DNA from: CBDAPX01 sp965198725
GTDB taxonomy: Bacteria > Pseudomonadota > Alphaproteobacteria > Rhodobacterales > Rhodobacteraceae
NCBI GenBank assembly: GCA_965198725.1
Contig: CBDAPX010000001.1
Span: 806,001 to 870,000 of the forward strand
Reading direction: 5' to 3'
Length of the DNA stretch: 64,000 bases
Both the position numbers and the translations under genes were made by a program. This document shows positions 8,470 to 17,572 of this stretch, piece after piece. The number at the start of each line of letters is the position of its first letter. Position 1 is the stretch's first letter. The notes beneath the pieces were generated by a model. It was not told where the DNA came from. It saw nothing but the letters and a program-made list of their open reading frames with translations, and searched no databases.

Positions 8470-8921
8470 GTCAGCCTCGCCAGTGTTGAAAGCGCCGCTA
8501 GGCCGAGCGCCAAGCCACCAAAGCCGCCCTCATCGCCTCCGTATTCCTTGAGCGTAAGGGAAAACTCGATCACGCGCGGGCTCCCATCTCCCATCAACTC
8601 GCTCTTGGTTTCCTCGATCTTAAGGATCACCCAGTCGCCCAGGACAAAGCCGCCATAGCCCTCTAGGAGCACCAGAGGCTTGCCGCGATCCGCCTGGGCG
8701 CGCATGAGGTCAAGCTGGTGATACCCGCCTTTCCAATGAGGCAGGATTTCCCCGGTGACCGTGATCTGATCTGCACCTGGCCCAACATATTGCTGGGCAG
8801 GTTTGCGCCCGATCCGGTCTTGCTGTTTCCAGCGATAGGTCGAAACCCGCTTGAGCCGCTGATAGGCGGCGGTGTCGAGCATGAAGGGATAAGCGCCCAG
8901 CATCATCATCACTTTAGTCAT
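8466..8921 (-). CDS. Tail protein U (P2 gpU-like, tail terminator)
   Basis: A 151-aa protein of the P2 gpU family. Typical features are MMLGAYPFMLDTAAYQRLKR, then the QQYVGPGADQITVTGEILPHW segment and a C-terminal region ending in an alanine/leucine-rich helix. In P2, gpU caps the growing tail tube. It overlaps the end of the tape-measure gene by eight bases, so translation is probably coupled. Confidence 0.88.
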   Translation of the reverse strand: MTKVMMMLGAYPFMLDTAAYQRLKRVSTYRWKQQDRIGRKPAQQYVGPGADQITVTGEILPHWKGGYHQLDLMRAQADRGKPLVLLEGYGGFVLGDWVILKIEETKSELMGDGSPRVIEFSLTLKEYGGDEGGFGGLALGLAALSTLARLT

Positions 8922-11900
8922 GCAAAAGGCTCCTCATCTCGACGCGCGCCCGGTCCTCGGCATCGCTGAGCTCAGCGCGGACGGCGGCGCGCACCTCATC
9001 AAGATCGACGCCACCATCAAAGCTCAGGGGCATATTATACTGAGGCGAGAAGGTGATCGGGCCACGCTGCATGGCCGCGCCACCAGACGCCGCAACAGAC
9101 GCCAGCGCAGGCATAGGCGCACCCATGAGCCCATCAAAGCCAATGCCGCTCACCAGGTCACGGGTGCGCGTGGCCATGTCCAGCATGTTGCGCAGAGCGC
9201 GATTGTGGGCGATGTATCCACCCTCTGAGTGGTATTCGAGCTCTGGCCCTTCCTCGCCTTTCAGCACCCATCCGGGGTTGAATTTACCGCCCTTGGCGCG
9301 GGCTTGAACGGGCGCACCGTTCACGCTGGCAACGGATGCCCCGCCTGGCAGATTGCTCAAAGATGCCGAGAGCCGCGCCACTTTGGCCAAGGCCTCATCC
9401 ACCGAGCTGGTGTTGATCTCTGGCTTGGCCTCGGTTTCCGAGAGCACCTGGAGCGCCGCGCTCAGCTCATCGGACCTTGCGCGCGCATCCTTCAGCTCGG
9501 CCTCGGCCACCTCCAGATCAGCGGTGAGGGCGCGGATTTCATCATGGTATGGCACCGACATGATGCCCGTCATTGGCCCATCGCCCAGATTGGCGATCCC
9601 GGCCTCAGCCTCGGCGATCTGCGCATTGATATCTGCAATGCCCGCTTCCAGCTCCTCGATATGGGTAGGCGTGGGCAAGGGGCCAGCGGCCACCACGCTC
9701 TCCACCACCCGTGCGGCCTGTTGTTGCTCGACGGGCAGAGCCTCAAAGCCTGCGCTCTCTGAAGCTTTGGGCGGAGCAACCTCGACGGTCTCCTGGCCCA
9801 TCAAACGCTTCCACCAATCGGGCGGCTCGGGCCAGACAATCACATCCTTTAGGTCAAACTTGGTGATAAAGCCCCAATCCCAATCGGGGAGCACATCGGC
9901 CCAGGTGATGTCAGTGAACTTGGCTTTTACGCGGCCCCAAAGAGACCCAAACCAATCGACCACACCCGCCCACGCCGCCTCGATCAGACCAGCCGGGCCA
10001 AACTCGCCCAGCTTGGCCTTGATGGCTTCCCAGCCGGTTGTCACCCCGGCTTTGATCGATGCCCAATATCCAGCAAAGGTGTCCGCGATGGTGCTCCAGT
10101 TGGAAATGATGAGACCCAGCGGGTGATAGTCCAGAAAGAGCGTCTTGATCGCATCCCAGCCAGTGGAAACGCCCGTTTTGATGGCTTCCCAGTATCCCGA
10201 AAACGTCGAGCTGATCCCGTCCCAGGCATTGGTGATTGTGGTGGAAGGTGAGAACCCGGCCAGCCGCGTTTTGATGGCCTCCCAGCCCGTTGAAACGCCG
10301 CCTTTAATGCTCTCCCAGTAGCCCGCAAAGGTCTCGGCGATGCTATCCCAATTCGACAGGATCAAGCCCACCGGGTGGTAGTTGAGGAAGGTGGATTTGA
10401 TCAGGTCCCAGCCAGCACTCACACCGCCCTTGATACGCTCCCAGAGCCGCCCAAAGAACCCCGTAACGCCTTGCCAGGCATTGGTGATCATGTCCCGTGG
10501 ATTGTAGCGATCAAAGAGCCCCTGCATGTAGCTCCAGGCCGAGCTTACAGCATCCGTGACACGGCCCCAGAGGTCAGAGAAGAAACCGGCGATAGGCTCC
10601 CAATTCTGGTAGATCAGATAGGCGGCACCCGCGATGGCCGCGATGATGAGGCCAATGGGGTTGGCGATCAGAGCGCGGCCCAGCAAGAGCACGGCTTTGC
10701 CAACCAAGGGGAGCACAGTGCGACCGAGCCACAAGAGGCCCTTGCCAGCGCCCAGGACCCACTTGGCCAAGCCCGCCAGGCTCAGCACCAGCTTGGTGGC
10801 CCCAAAGCTCATCATCGCCCATCCGCTCACCAACGCACCCGCGCCGATCAGGATGGGTGCGATCACCGCCGCCAGGGCACCGAGGCCCACAACCACCGCG
10901 CCGATCCCGGTAATCAGCTCGGGGTTGGCGTCGATCCAGTCAAAGGCCGTCATGATGAATGCATCGATCACCGGCACCAGGCGTTGCACCACCGGTAAGA
11001 GCCGCTCACCGATCTTTTGGCGCAGCACATCCATCTTTTGCGACATCAAAACCATCGCCGCATCCCAGTTGTTATCTGCGGCTGCGGCCATTGCTGAGGT
11101 GAACTCTGCGCCTTGCTCGGCGGCATGATCAAGCGCCTCGGCATTGGCGCGCACCGCCGCCTCCTGGCCGTAGAGGGCGTTGATCATTTTCATTGCCTCA
11201 TCGGTGCCAAAGGCCTCTTTGATCTCAGCCGCCTCAAAGGCATCGAGCGTCTCGCCATAGCGCGCTTGGAGATCGGCCAGGATGTCAGGCATATCCCGTA
11301 ATCCGCCATTCTCATCCAAGATGCGCACCCGCACGGGGCGATCTGCGCTCACTTGCATCTTGCCAAAGGCCTCATGCGCCTTGGCCGCATTGGTCGCAAA
11401 GGCGCGCAGGGCCGTGCCAGCCTCACCGGCCTGCATCTGTTGCTGCATCATGCCCAGAAGGGTCAGTTGCTCGGTCATATCCATGCCGAGCTGGACGGCA
11501 CCCGCACCCGCGCTTTCGATGGCTTGCTGCATTGCCGCGCCATCTGTCTTGAATTGCTGCACAGAGGCCGAAAGCGCCGCGCCAAATTGCTCACCAAACT
11601 CGGCGTCGGTGAGGTCCTCCATCTGCTTTTTGAAGATCCCGTAAGAGGTCGCAAAAAGGGAGGTCATTTGCTCGGCTTGGCCCTTGGTTGCCTTGGCCAC
11701 CAGCATGGCCGAGGCCGTCATTTCTGCCACGCCCTGATCGGTGAGGGAGCTGATCCCCGATTTGATGTCATAGGAGGCCCGCACAAAGGCATCAGCCGTG
11801 ACCCCGGCAAGCTGCATTTGCATCTCCTGGCCTCGGCGCACCACCGCATCGAGGTCACGCACCCCCAGGGTGGCGAGCTCGCCCTTGGCGCGCTCCACAT

Positions 11901-12114
11901 CGCGGATGCTATCGGTGAAGCCTGTGACCAGGCGTTCGACACCATATGCAACACCAGCGGCGGCGGCACCACCGCCAGCCAGTTTCATGGATAAAGCGAG
12001 GCGCTTTTGCATGCGTTCGCTGGCCTTGGCCACGGTATCCTCGGCGTTCTTGAGGGGGGCGGTGAGCCTGTCTGCCAGGCTCACAAGGACATCGACACCA
12101 ACGGTGGGGATCAT
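8914..12114 (-). CDS. Tape-measure protein T (P2 gpT-like)
   Basis: A 1,066-aa tail length ruler. The N-terminal half is a TP901-type core (residues about 50-330: ASYDIKSGISS, LGMDMTEQLTLLGMM, FGTDEAMKMINALYGQE). Hydrophobic membrane-active stretches follow (about 395-500). Six tandem 42-residue repeats occupy about 504-755 (nt 9850-10605), each beginning with NW or AW and containing a tryptophan at the YW position and an IK. A coiled coil (EELEAGIADINAQIAEAEAG) and a Gly-rich tail end the protein. Start ATG overlaps the E' stop codon as ATGA. Confidence 0.93.
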   Translation of the reverse strand: MIPTVGVDVLVSLADRLTAPLKNAEDTVAKASERMQKRLALSMKLAGGGAAAAGVAYGVERLVTGFTDSIRDVERAKGELATLGVRDLDAVVRRGQEMQMQLAGVTADAFVRASYDIKSGISSLTDQGVAEMTASAMLVAKATKGQAEQMTSLFATSYGIFKKQMEDLTDAEFGEQFGAALSASVQQFKTDGAAMQQAIESAGAGAVQLGMDMTEQLTLLGMMQQQMQAGEAGTALRAFATNAAKAHEAFGKMQVSADRPVRVRILDENGGLRDMPDILADLQARYGETLDAFEAAEIKEAFGTDEAMKMINALYGQEAAVRANAEALDHAAEQGAEFTSAMAAAADNNWDAAMVLMSQKMDVLRQKIGERLLPVVQRLVPVIDAFIMTAFDWIDANPELITGIGAVVVGLGALAAVIAPILIGAGALVSGWAMMSFGATKLVLSLAGLAKWVLGAGKGLLWLGRTVLPLVGKAVLLLGRALIANPIGLIIAAIAGAAYLIYQNWEPIAGFFSDLWGRVTDAVSSAWSYMQGLFDRYNPRDMITNAWQGVTGFFGRLWERIKGGVSAGWDLIKSTFLNYHPVGLILSNWDSIAETFAGYWESIKGGVSTGWEAIKTRLAGFSPSTTITNAWDGISSTFSGYWEAIKTGVSTGWDAIKTLFLDYHPLGLIISNWSTIADTFAGYWASIKAGVTTGWEAIKAKLGEFGPAGLIEAAWAGVVDWFGSLWGRVKAKFTDITWADVLPDWDWGFITKFDLKDVIVWPEPPDWWKRLMGQETVEVAPPKASESAGFEALPVEQQQAARVVESVVAAGPLPTPTHIEELEAGIADINAQIAEAEAGIANLGDGPMTGIMSVPYHDEIRALTADLEVAEAELKDARARSDELSAALQVLSETEAKPEINTSSVDEALAKVARLSASLSNLPGGASVASVNGAPVQARAKGGKFNPGWVLKGEEGPELEYHSEGGYIAHNRALRNMLDMATRTRDLVSGIGFDGLMGAPMPALASVAASGGAAMQRGPITFSPQYNMPLSFDGGVDLDEVRAAVRAELSDAEDRARVEMRSLLHD
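9850..10605 (-). repeat. Six tandem 126-bp repeats inside the tape-measure gene
   Basis: Repeat units start at the codons for NWEP, AWQG, NWDS, AWDG, NWST and AWAG. Each is exactly 42 codons (126 bp). Units alternate NW and AW and also alternate the closing motif (HPxGLI versus TITN-like), so the higher-order unit is 84 codons. Units 2-5 are closest to each other; units 1 and 6 have diverged. Confidence 0.85.
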
Positions 12115-12233
12115 GAGTTTCGCGCCTCCGCCTCAATTCTCAGGTAGTCTTTCGCGTCCTCGAAGGCGTCGAGGAGCTCCTCCACTGGCAACTCATCGAT
12201 CTCGGATGGTTGCCAGTGGAAATGTCGGCTCAT
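12111..12233 (-). CDS. Tail protein E' (P2 GpE family, short)
   Basis: A 40-aa protein: it starts MSRHFHWQPSEIDELPVEEL and continues with LLDAFEDAKDYLRIEAEAR. The pattern of a Trp near residue 7 followed by an ELxxxxxDA helix fits the P2 GpE short family. In P2 this part is fused to gpE by a -1 frameshift; here it has its own ATG overlapping the gpE stop codon as ATGA, and its own stop overlaps the tape-measure start as ATGA. It is likely the tape-measure chaperone partner. Confidence 0.72.
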   Translation of the reverse strand: MSRHFHWQPSEIDELPVEELLDAFEDAKDYLRIEAEARNS

Positions 12234-12523
12234 GAAGAGGGAAACTGCCCTGAAATCTTTTGGATTTCCTCCTCCGATACGCCCAAAAAACCCGCGATCA
12301 TCACCGAGGCCGCGTTGAAGTCAACGGGGTCCAGCTCCTCCACGGTATCGGGGCTGATCTCGGCCAGATCGGAGAGCATGGTGAAGCTCTTTTTCATCTT
12401 GTCCTTGATCGCCTCGAATTTCTTGAGGTCGCGCATTTTGGGGCGGCGGATGTTGAGCTCGGTGACCTCCTCACCCTTGTGGGTGAACGGGTATTGGAGC
12501 TCATAGGTCTCGGTATGTGCCAT
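12230..12523 (-). CDS. Tail assembly chaperone E (P2 gpE-like)
   Basis: A 97-aa protein with the family pattern HKGEEVTELNIRRPKMRDLKKFE and an acidic central segment. It sits between tail tube FII and the tape-measure gene, as in P2. It is predicted to guide tape-measure folding during tail assembly. The slippery heptamer used by P2 to make E-E' was not found in the correct frame. Confidence 0.85.
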   Translation of the reverse strand: MAHTETYELQYPFTHKGEEVTELNIRRPKMRDLKKFEAIKDKMKKSFTMLSDLAEISPDTVEELDPVDFNAASVMIAGFLGVSEEEIQKISGQFPSS

Positions 12524-12577
12524 GTGTCAGCCTTCTTTCTTTGAGTTTTGCGCTATCGCTTCGCTACTTGAGCGCGC

Positions 12578-13084
12578 TCAGCGGCCAATATTGGCGCGGT
12601 GCTCGGCCAAGAGGTCTTTGCCTTTGACCCGGAACACCATGTTTTCCTGATCGATCTCAAAGAGCTCGACGCCATCGCGCTCGCGCTTGTAATAGCGCAG
12701 GCTCATATCGAGCTTGAGCGGGACGCTTTCGCCATCCTTCCACTCGCCCTCATCCAGGACCTTGATGAAACCGCGCATCGCCACGTTGTGCGCATGCGTG
12801 GTGCCATCGCCGTCCTCGGTCGAGCCTTTGCAAGTGAAGGGGATCAGCGAGCCCTCGGTGATGTCGAGCGCCTCATAGAGGTGCGGATCGAAGCCCTCAA
12901 AGGTCATCTTGCACATCAGCGCATTGGCCGGGCGCGCCATGCGCACCTCGATGGGGCCAGCCATGCCCGCCGCCGAGAAATCGCGTGTTGCGACCTCGAT
13001 CTTGGGCACCTCCACCGCCGAGGCCACGCCAGCAAAGCCGTAGCCATCGACAAAGGTGTTCATGAATTTCAGAAGATCACGCAT
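12578..13084 (-). CDS. Tail tube protein (P2 FII-like)
   Basis: A 168-aa major tail tube protein. FVDGYGFAGVASAVEVPKIEV at the N-terminus and the later IEVRMARPANALMCKMTFEGFDPHLYEAL match the P2 FII family in pattern and length. It polymerises into the inner tube of the contractile tail. It follows the sheath gene by 14 bp on the same strand. Confidence 0.92.
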   Translation of the reverse strand: MRDLLKFMNTFVDGYGFAGVASAVEVPKIEVATRDFSAAGMAGPIEVRMARPANALMCKMTFEGFDPHLYEALDITEGSLIPFTCKGSTEDGDGTTHAHNVAMRGFIKVLDEGEWKDGESVPLKLDMSLRYYKRERDGVELFEIDQENMVFRVKGKDLLAEHRANIGR

Positions 13085-13098
13085 CGTCAGAGCCCTCC

Positions 13099-14271
13099 TT
13101 AGGCCGCGTTAGGCAGGACCTCAGAGAGGTAGCCATTGTTGATCATGGAGCGGAAAGTGATGTGCTCGGCGGTGGGGGTCTCGACCCAATCATAGTCGAA
13201 ATAGACCTTGCCAGCCTCAAGCGCCTCAGGCGTGTTGAGGTCAGGATCGGCCCAGCATTTGAAGCCCACCAGGGCACCCACGGTGATCATGCGCCGCCCA
13301 TAGGCGTTCACACCTTCGATCACGTCCTCGAAATAGGTGCGATCCGCGTTGCGGTCCACGGCCCAGAAATGAGCCTGCATGATGCTTTCGTTGATCATGT
13401 CAGCCACGCGGCGGCGCTTGAGGAAGGCCCATTTGGGATCGGCGCTCAGGGTGCGATTACCCCAAAGGCGGTAGCCATCCCGCTGGATGATCGTGGTAAC
13501 CTCATTCTCATTGAGAATGTTGGCCCGCGAGGTCGCATCTCCCAGGGTGAAATCAATGGGTCGGGCCAGGCCGGTGATCCCATCGATCAGGCGGTTGGAC
13601 GGTGAATGCCAGAAGCCGCGCTCGGCATCCGATTTGGCAATCACACCGGCAACGCGGGCCGAGGCCGGGCGCACGATCTCGGTGGAGGTCACGGTATCCC
13701 AGACCTTCACCCAAGGATCGACCAGGTAAATGCGATCCGAGCCGAAATTCTCGCGGTAGGTGATGGCATCAGCATCGGTGGAGTTGGGGCCATCGGCGAT
13801 CACCACAGCGCGCAGCTTGGTGGAAATCGAGACCAGCTCGGACACCACCGCTTGCTCCTGGGAGAACTCAGGAACCACAATGATGCGCGGGGCCACTTTC
13901 ACGATGCTCTCGGCGGCGAGAAGGACCTGGAGCCCCTCAGGCGCGCCGGTCACATCGTCGGTGTCGCCAATGATGTTGCTCAAGGTGGCCGCATCGTCTG
14001 CGCCCTCCTCGACCCGGATCACGACCACAACGGCCCCGGCCTGGTCAAAGATGTCATCGATGGCGGCGGCAAGAGTGCCAGCATCACCAAGGCCCGCCGC
14101 ATCTGAGCGACGGCCCGCCACCAGCACGGGCGTGTTGATCGGGAACTTGTCAGCATCGGCATCATGGGCAGTGCCCACCAGGCCGATAACCGAGGAACGC
14201 ACGGTGCGAATGGGGCGCGTGCCGGTGTCGATCTCGACAACCTCGACGCCGTGGAGAAATTGCTCAGGCAT
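13099..14271 (-). CDS. Tail sheath protein (P2 FI-like)
   Basis: A 390-aa contractile sheath subunit. The N-terminal HGVEVVEIDTGTRPIRTVRSSVIGLVGTA pattern, the middle WHSPSNRLIDGITGLARPIDFTL and the C-terminal RTYFEDVIEGVNAYGRRMITVGALVGFKCWAD segment are diagnostic. It proves that the phage is a myovirus with a contractile tail. Length is that of the P2 family (about 395 aa), shorter than Mu sheath (about 495 aa). Confidence 0.95.
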   Translation of the reverse strand: MPEQFLHGVEVVEIDTGTRPIRTVRSSVIGLVGTAHDADADKFPINTPVLVAGRRSDAAGLGDAGTLAAAIDDIFDQAGAVVVVIRVEEGADDAATLSNIIGDTDDVTGAPEGLQVLLAAESIVKVAPRIIVVPEFSQEQAVVSELVSISTKLRAVVIADGPNSTDADAITYRENFGSDRIYLVDPWVKVWDTVTSTEIVRPASARVAGVIAKSDAERGFWHSPSNRLIDGITGLARPIDFTLGDATSRANILNENEVTTIIQRDGYRLWGNRTLSADPKWAFLKRRRVADMINESIMQAHFWAVDRNADRTYFEDVIEGVNAYGRRMITVGALVGFKCWADPDLNTPEALEAGKVYFDYDWVETPTAEHITFRSMINNGYLSEVLPNAA

Positions 14272-14273
14272 GA

Positions 14274-14717
14274 TCAGCCTCCTTTCTGAGCTTGGATCAG
14301 CGCGTCCGACACGGCGGTTGCGCGGGTTTCGATTTCGGTCATGACTGCCGCCTCGCCCTTGAGCTGGAAGGGCAGTTTGACCTCGCCCGCCGCGACCTTG
14401 GCCAGGAAGGCCTCGGCCAGCAGGTTGAAGGCGGCGGTGGCATCGCGCACCTCGGCCAGCGAGTTGGCGGTTGAGAGGCCCTTCACCAGGGTGGCCAGGT
14501 GATAGAGAAGGAGCTGCGCGCCATCGCTGGCGGTGCCGAGGAGAGACAGGGTGTCACCAGCTTGGCTCTCAATTTGAGCACGGATCATCTGGCGCTGTTC
14601 GGACGCCGAATACTCAACCGTAAAATCCAGACCCTGTTCAGTCATCTCGGCAAGCACTTGTTGGCCCACCACAAGCCCGCCATCAAAGCGGGGTGTTCCG
14701 TCGATTAGAATACGCAT
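14274..14717 (-). CDS. Tail fibre-associated protein, unknown
   Basis: A 147-aa protein, not recognised. The ATG at 14717 is preceded by AAGGGGAT, a good ribosome site, so the longer frame to 14765 was rejected. It starts MRILIDGTPRFDGGLVVG and is mostly helical after residue 40. It lies between the second fibre-region gene and the sheath, the place where P2 has the fibre chaperone G, so a fibre-assembly role is possible but inferred only from position. Confidence 0.6.
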   Translation of the reverse strand: MRILIDGTPRFDGGLVVGQQVLAEMTEQGLDFTVEYSASEQRQMIRAQIESQAGDTLSLLGTASDGAQLLLYHLATLVKGLSTANSLAEVRDATAAFNLLAEAFLAKVAAGEVKLPFQLKGEAAVMTEIETRATAVSDALIQAQKGG

Positions 14718-14727
14718 GGCTATCCCC

Positions 14728-15435
14728 TTAGTTTGCGTCGCCGAATTGGAATTTGCTGGTCGCATTCAAGAACAACGGCGTTCCTGTGAAGCGGCCCGGA
14801 CACAAGAACGGGGCCAGGACCCACAGTTTCTTGTTCTCACCCGTGACGGTGCAGGGCATCCCGTTGATGTGGCTGAACGTGTCAACGATGATGCGATTGT
14901 CCTCATAGAGGACACCCGGCTCAAGGTCCCGGCCACCTGTGTTCATCGTGGCGAAGTCGGTGCGGGTCATGCGGATGCCGGTTTCCGCGACCATCGAATA
15001 GAGCGCACCCACTGCCGACAAACCCCGGATGGGCGAATAAGCCAGAAGCCGGAATTGACCATTGCCGCCATTTTGCGATGCCGTCACTTCGATCAGGTTG
15101 AACTGATATGAGACAATCGAACTGCGCATCTTGGCGATGATTTCAGCGGGCACATTGCCATCGGCCACCGCGTCATCATAAGTCAGGACACGTTGCGACA
15201 GGATTGTGGTGCTGCCAGCGTTGCCTGCGTAGAGGTCCAAGGGCGAAACAAAGCCCCCAGCCCCGTCGCTCTCCTTGGCATTGGCGTTCACCAAGACATT
15301 CAAGCCGCCATATTCGCTGCGCGCATTGGCGATTTGAGCATCACTGCGGGCGATGGATTGATCCACCAAATCCGCCATGCCGTCATAGCGCGCAAGGACT
15401 TCCTGCCACGCCTCTTCTGCGATTGTGTTTGTCAT
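14728..15435 (-). CDS. Fibre-region protein, unknown
   Basis: A 235-aa protein of unknown family. It begins with a helical segment rich in charged residues (EEAWQEVLARYDGMADLVDQSIARSDAQI) and then has a beta-rich, Gly/Asn-rich body (about 45-235). It follows the H fibre gene by four bases, in a position where phages keep accessory receptor-binding genes. Could be a second tail-spike component or a fibre accessory. Confidence 0.6.
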   Translation of the reverse strand: MTNTIAEEAWQEVLARYDGMADLVDQSIARSDAQIANARSEYGGLNVLVNANAKESDGAGGFVSPLDLYAGNAGSTTILSQRVLTYDDAVADGNVPAEIIAKMRSSIVSYQFNLIEVTASQNGGNGQFRLLAYSPIRGLSAVGALYSMVAETGIRMTRTDFATMNTGGRDLEPGVLYEDNRIIVDTFSHINGMPCTVTGENKKLWVLAPFLCPGRFTGTPLFLNATSKFQFGDAN

Positions 15436-15439
15436 GCGC

Positions 15440-17572
15440 CTAACCTCCGTAGCGGGCGTTGTGCTTCATCTTCGCGATCTCGTTGGTCACGAGCGCCATG
15501 AAGTCGCGGGTTTCTTGCTGGACGGCCTGAAGCTGGCCGAACACGAAATGGCCTTCGTGATAGACAGGTGCGATGGGGTAGCGCATGCGCGGGCTGCGCC
15601 CATCAGTGGCGGGCAGATGGATGTAGACGCCAGAGCCGGACATGCGGCGCTTTTGGCCGTCGCCACAGATCATCCACGCGGATTGGCCTGTATCAGCCGG
15701 GTCACTGATATTGGCCTCATCCCCAAAGACCGAGGCGGGCGTATGATACCAATGCGCATCCTTGCTGGCCCCGTTATGCGGGTCGGCCTCGGTGCCAGCG
15801 CCGGTGACATCGGCGCGGGGGATTTCTGAGACGTTATGCGGGTTCCAGCCCATCAGTGGCGAGGCCACCAGAAGCTCCAGCGGGATCGCCCATGTCAGGC
15901 GGTGACCGCCGCCAAGGCCCGGCAGGCTGCGCACCTCTTCGCGCGTGGTGCTGGCGGCGAACAAAAACGGGTCATTAAAGCCGCGCTTATAGTCGCGCCG
16001 CCCCGCCGCGCCCGCCTGTTCATAGCTGTAATAGCGGCTGTAATAGGCCGCGTTGAGCGGGTCGCTGGTCTGCCAATCCATCAGCCGTTGCGTGAACTGC
16101 GATTGGCTGTTTTCCAGCGTATCGGTGTAAGTCTCCTCAAGGCTGGCCCCCACGCCGTCTAGCCCTGGGATTTTACCCATGAGCTGATCAAGCAGATCAG
16201 GGCTGTTGCGCTCACCGATGATGGGATTGCCCATCTCGCGCATGACGCGGAACCGGCCAAGGCGGGAGACCTCAAGCTCATCCTGCGTCATGTCCTTGCG
16301 CTGGCGCGTGGCCGGATCATCGACGCGGGTGACCATCTCATGCACCGGATAATCGCGGTAGCTGCCCAGCTTCATCGCGCCCACACGGTAACGCAGAATG
16401 GCGAAATGCGGCACGCCCTTGGCATCCACACAGCGGATCACACCGGGCATGAAGGCGCTGTTTTCAAATCGCGGCTTCATGCCAGAGGCATTGAGCGCGA
16501 TGTAGTTTTCCATGATCTCTTTGAGGCTATCGCTGTCCAGCGAGTGGCGGAAAGAGTGGGCCGTGTCTTGCAGCGTGTCGCCCGCAAAGACCTCAAACCA
16601 GACCTCGACATAGCTGATATAGGTGTCGAAATAGTCGCGATAATCGCGCAAGGCTGGGTTTTTGTCGGCATAGGCGCACAGGTATTGGCGCATCTCAAGC
16701 ACCTCGGCCTCGGGCGTGGGCTGGGCTGCGACCGAGGGCGGCACCGGCGGCGGCACGGCCTCTGACACCTCAAGGTAAGCACCGCCCGCCGGGGCTGGAT
16801 AGAGCCACCGATAGTCCGTATGGCGCGTGCGCACCTCATAGCCATTCACACAGGCCACAAGCTCGGGCAGACCCGACATGAAGTAGAAATTGGAATGGTT
16901 GTGGACACCGAACGCGGCAAAGCTGACCGCTGAGGGCCGATGATAAGACGCCTCACCGCCGAACCCGTAACCCCGCGCCATAACGATGCCAGAGTGGCCG
17001 TTCTGGCGGCGCATATCGGCCATGCTCTCAAACTGTTCTGAGGCGAATTGCTGCCACTGTTCCAGGTTACGGAACATCTCGAAATTGAACTCGCCGCCCA
17101 CATTGTGCTCGCCCGATGCATCATCGAGGAGCTCCTGGACTGTCATGTCCGCATCGAGGAACGAGAACTCAACCGTTCCGGCGGGCACGGCGGCCAGCGA
17201 GACATTAAGCTCCAGGAGCGTCTCCTGGCCAGTGGTCACGGCGGCGAACACGCGCTCGGTCGAGGAATAGACGAACATGAGCACCGGGGTGCCCTCATCA
17301 TCGGCAAAGAACCCCACCTCGCTTGCGAAGTAATCCGCATCGCCCGTGATGGTCGCGGCGATCTGCCAGATCGCGCCGTCGATATGCTTGCGTCGATGCA
17401 CGGGAGACCGCGCGCGCTCATCGCCCAGGGCGGTCTCGGTGCCGGTGGGCGCATAGGCCCCGGTGCCCACGGCCACATGGGTGATCTGGAGCACCCGGCC
17501 ATCGGCCTGCGCGCGGGCGGCGGCATTGAGGCCCGCCTGGGTGACGATGGGTTCATAAGCCGCGGTGGTCAT
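15440..17572 (-). CDS. Tail fibre/collar protein H, unusual C-terminal part
   Basis: A 710-aa protein. Residues 1-150 match the P2 gpH N-terminal (DUF3751) baseplate-attachment domain: YEPIVTQAGLNAAARAQADG, THVAVGTGAY, FASEVGFFADDEGTPVLMFVYS. The remaining 560 residues have no fibre-like repeats; they are rich in Tyr, Trp and Arg and look globular, with a proline-rich hinge near 280. This part is presumed to bind the host receptor. ATG overlaps the I-gene stop as ATGA. Confidence 0.82.
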   Translation of the reverse strand: MTTAAYEPIVTQAGLNAAARAQADGRVLQITHVAVGTGAYAPTGTETALGDERARSPVHRRKHIDGAIWQIAATITGDADYFASEVGFFADDEGTPVLMFVYSSTERVFAAVTTGQETLLELNVSLAAVPAGTVEFSFLDADMTVQELLDDASGEHNVGGEFNFEMFRNLEQWQQFASEQFESMADMRRQNGHSGIVMARGYGFGGEASYHRPSAVSFAAFGVHNHSNFYFMSGLPELVACVNGYEVRTRHTDYRWLYPAPAGGAYLEVSEAVPPPVPPSVAAQPTPEAEVLEMRQYLCAYADKNPALRDYRDYFDTYISYVEVWFEVFAGDTLQDTAHSFRHSLDSDSLKEIMENYIALNASGMKPRFENSAFMPGVIRCVDAKGVPHFAILRYRVGAMKLGSYRDYPVHEMVTRVDDPATRQRKDMTQDELEVSRLGRFRVMREMGNPIIGERNSPDLLDQLMGKIPGLDGVGASLEETYTDTLENSQSQFTQRLMDWQTSDPLNAAYYSRYYSYEQAGAAGRRDYKRGFNDPFLFAASTTREEVRSLPGLGGGHRLTWAIPLELLVASPLMGWNPHNVSEIPRADVTGAGTEADPHNGASKDAHWYHTPASVFGDEANISDPADTGQSAWMICGDGQKRRMSGSGVYIHLPATDGRSPRMRYPIAPVYHEGHFVFGQLQAVQQETRDFMALVTNEIAKMKHNARYGG

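Noticed and set aside
7525..8658. 377-aa plus-strand frame over D, X and U
   Set aside because: Shadow of three P2-type tail genes that are coupled on the minus strand; no family motif.
12230..12300. P2-type -1 frameshift joining E and E'
   Set aside because: No slippery heptamer in the right frame near the gpE end; E' has its own ATG in an ATGA overlap, so coupling is simpler.
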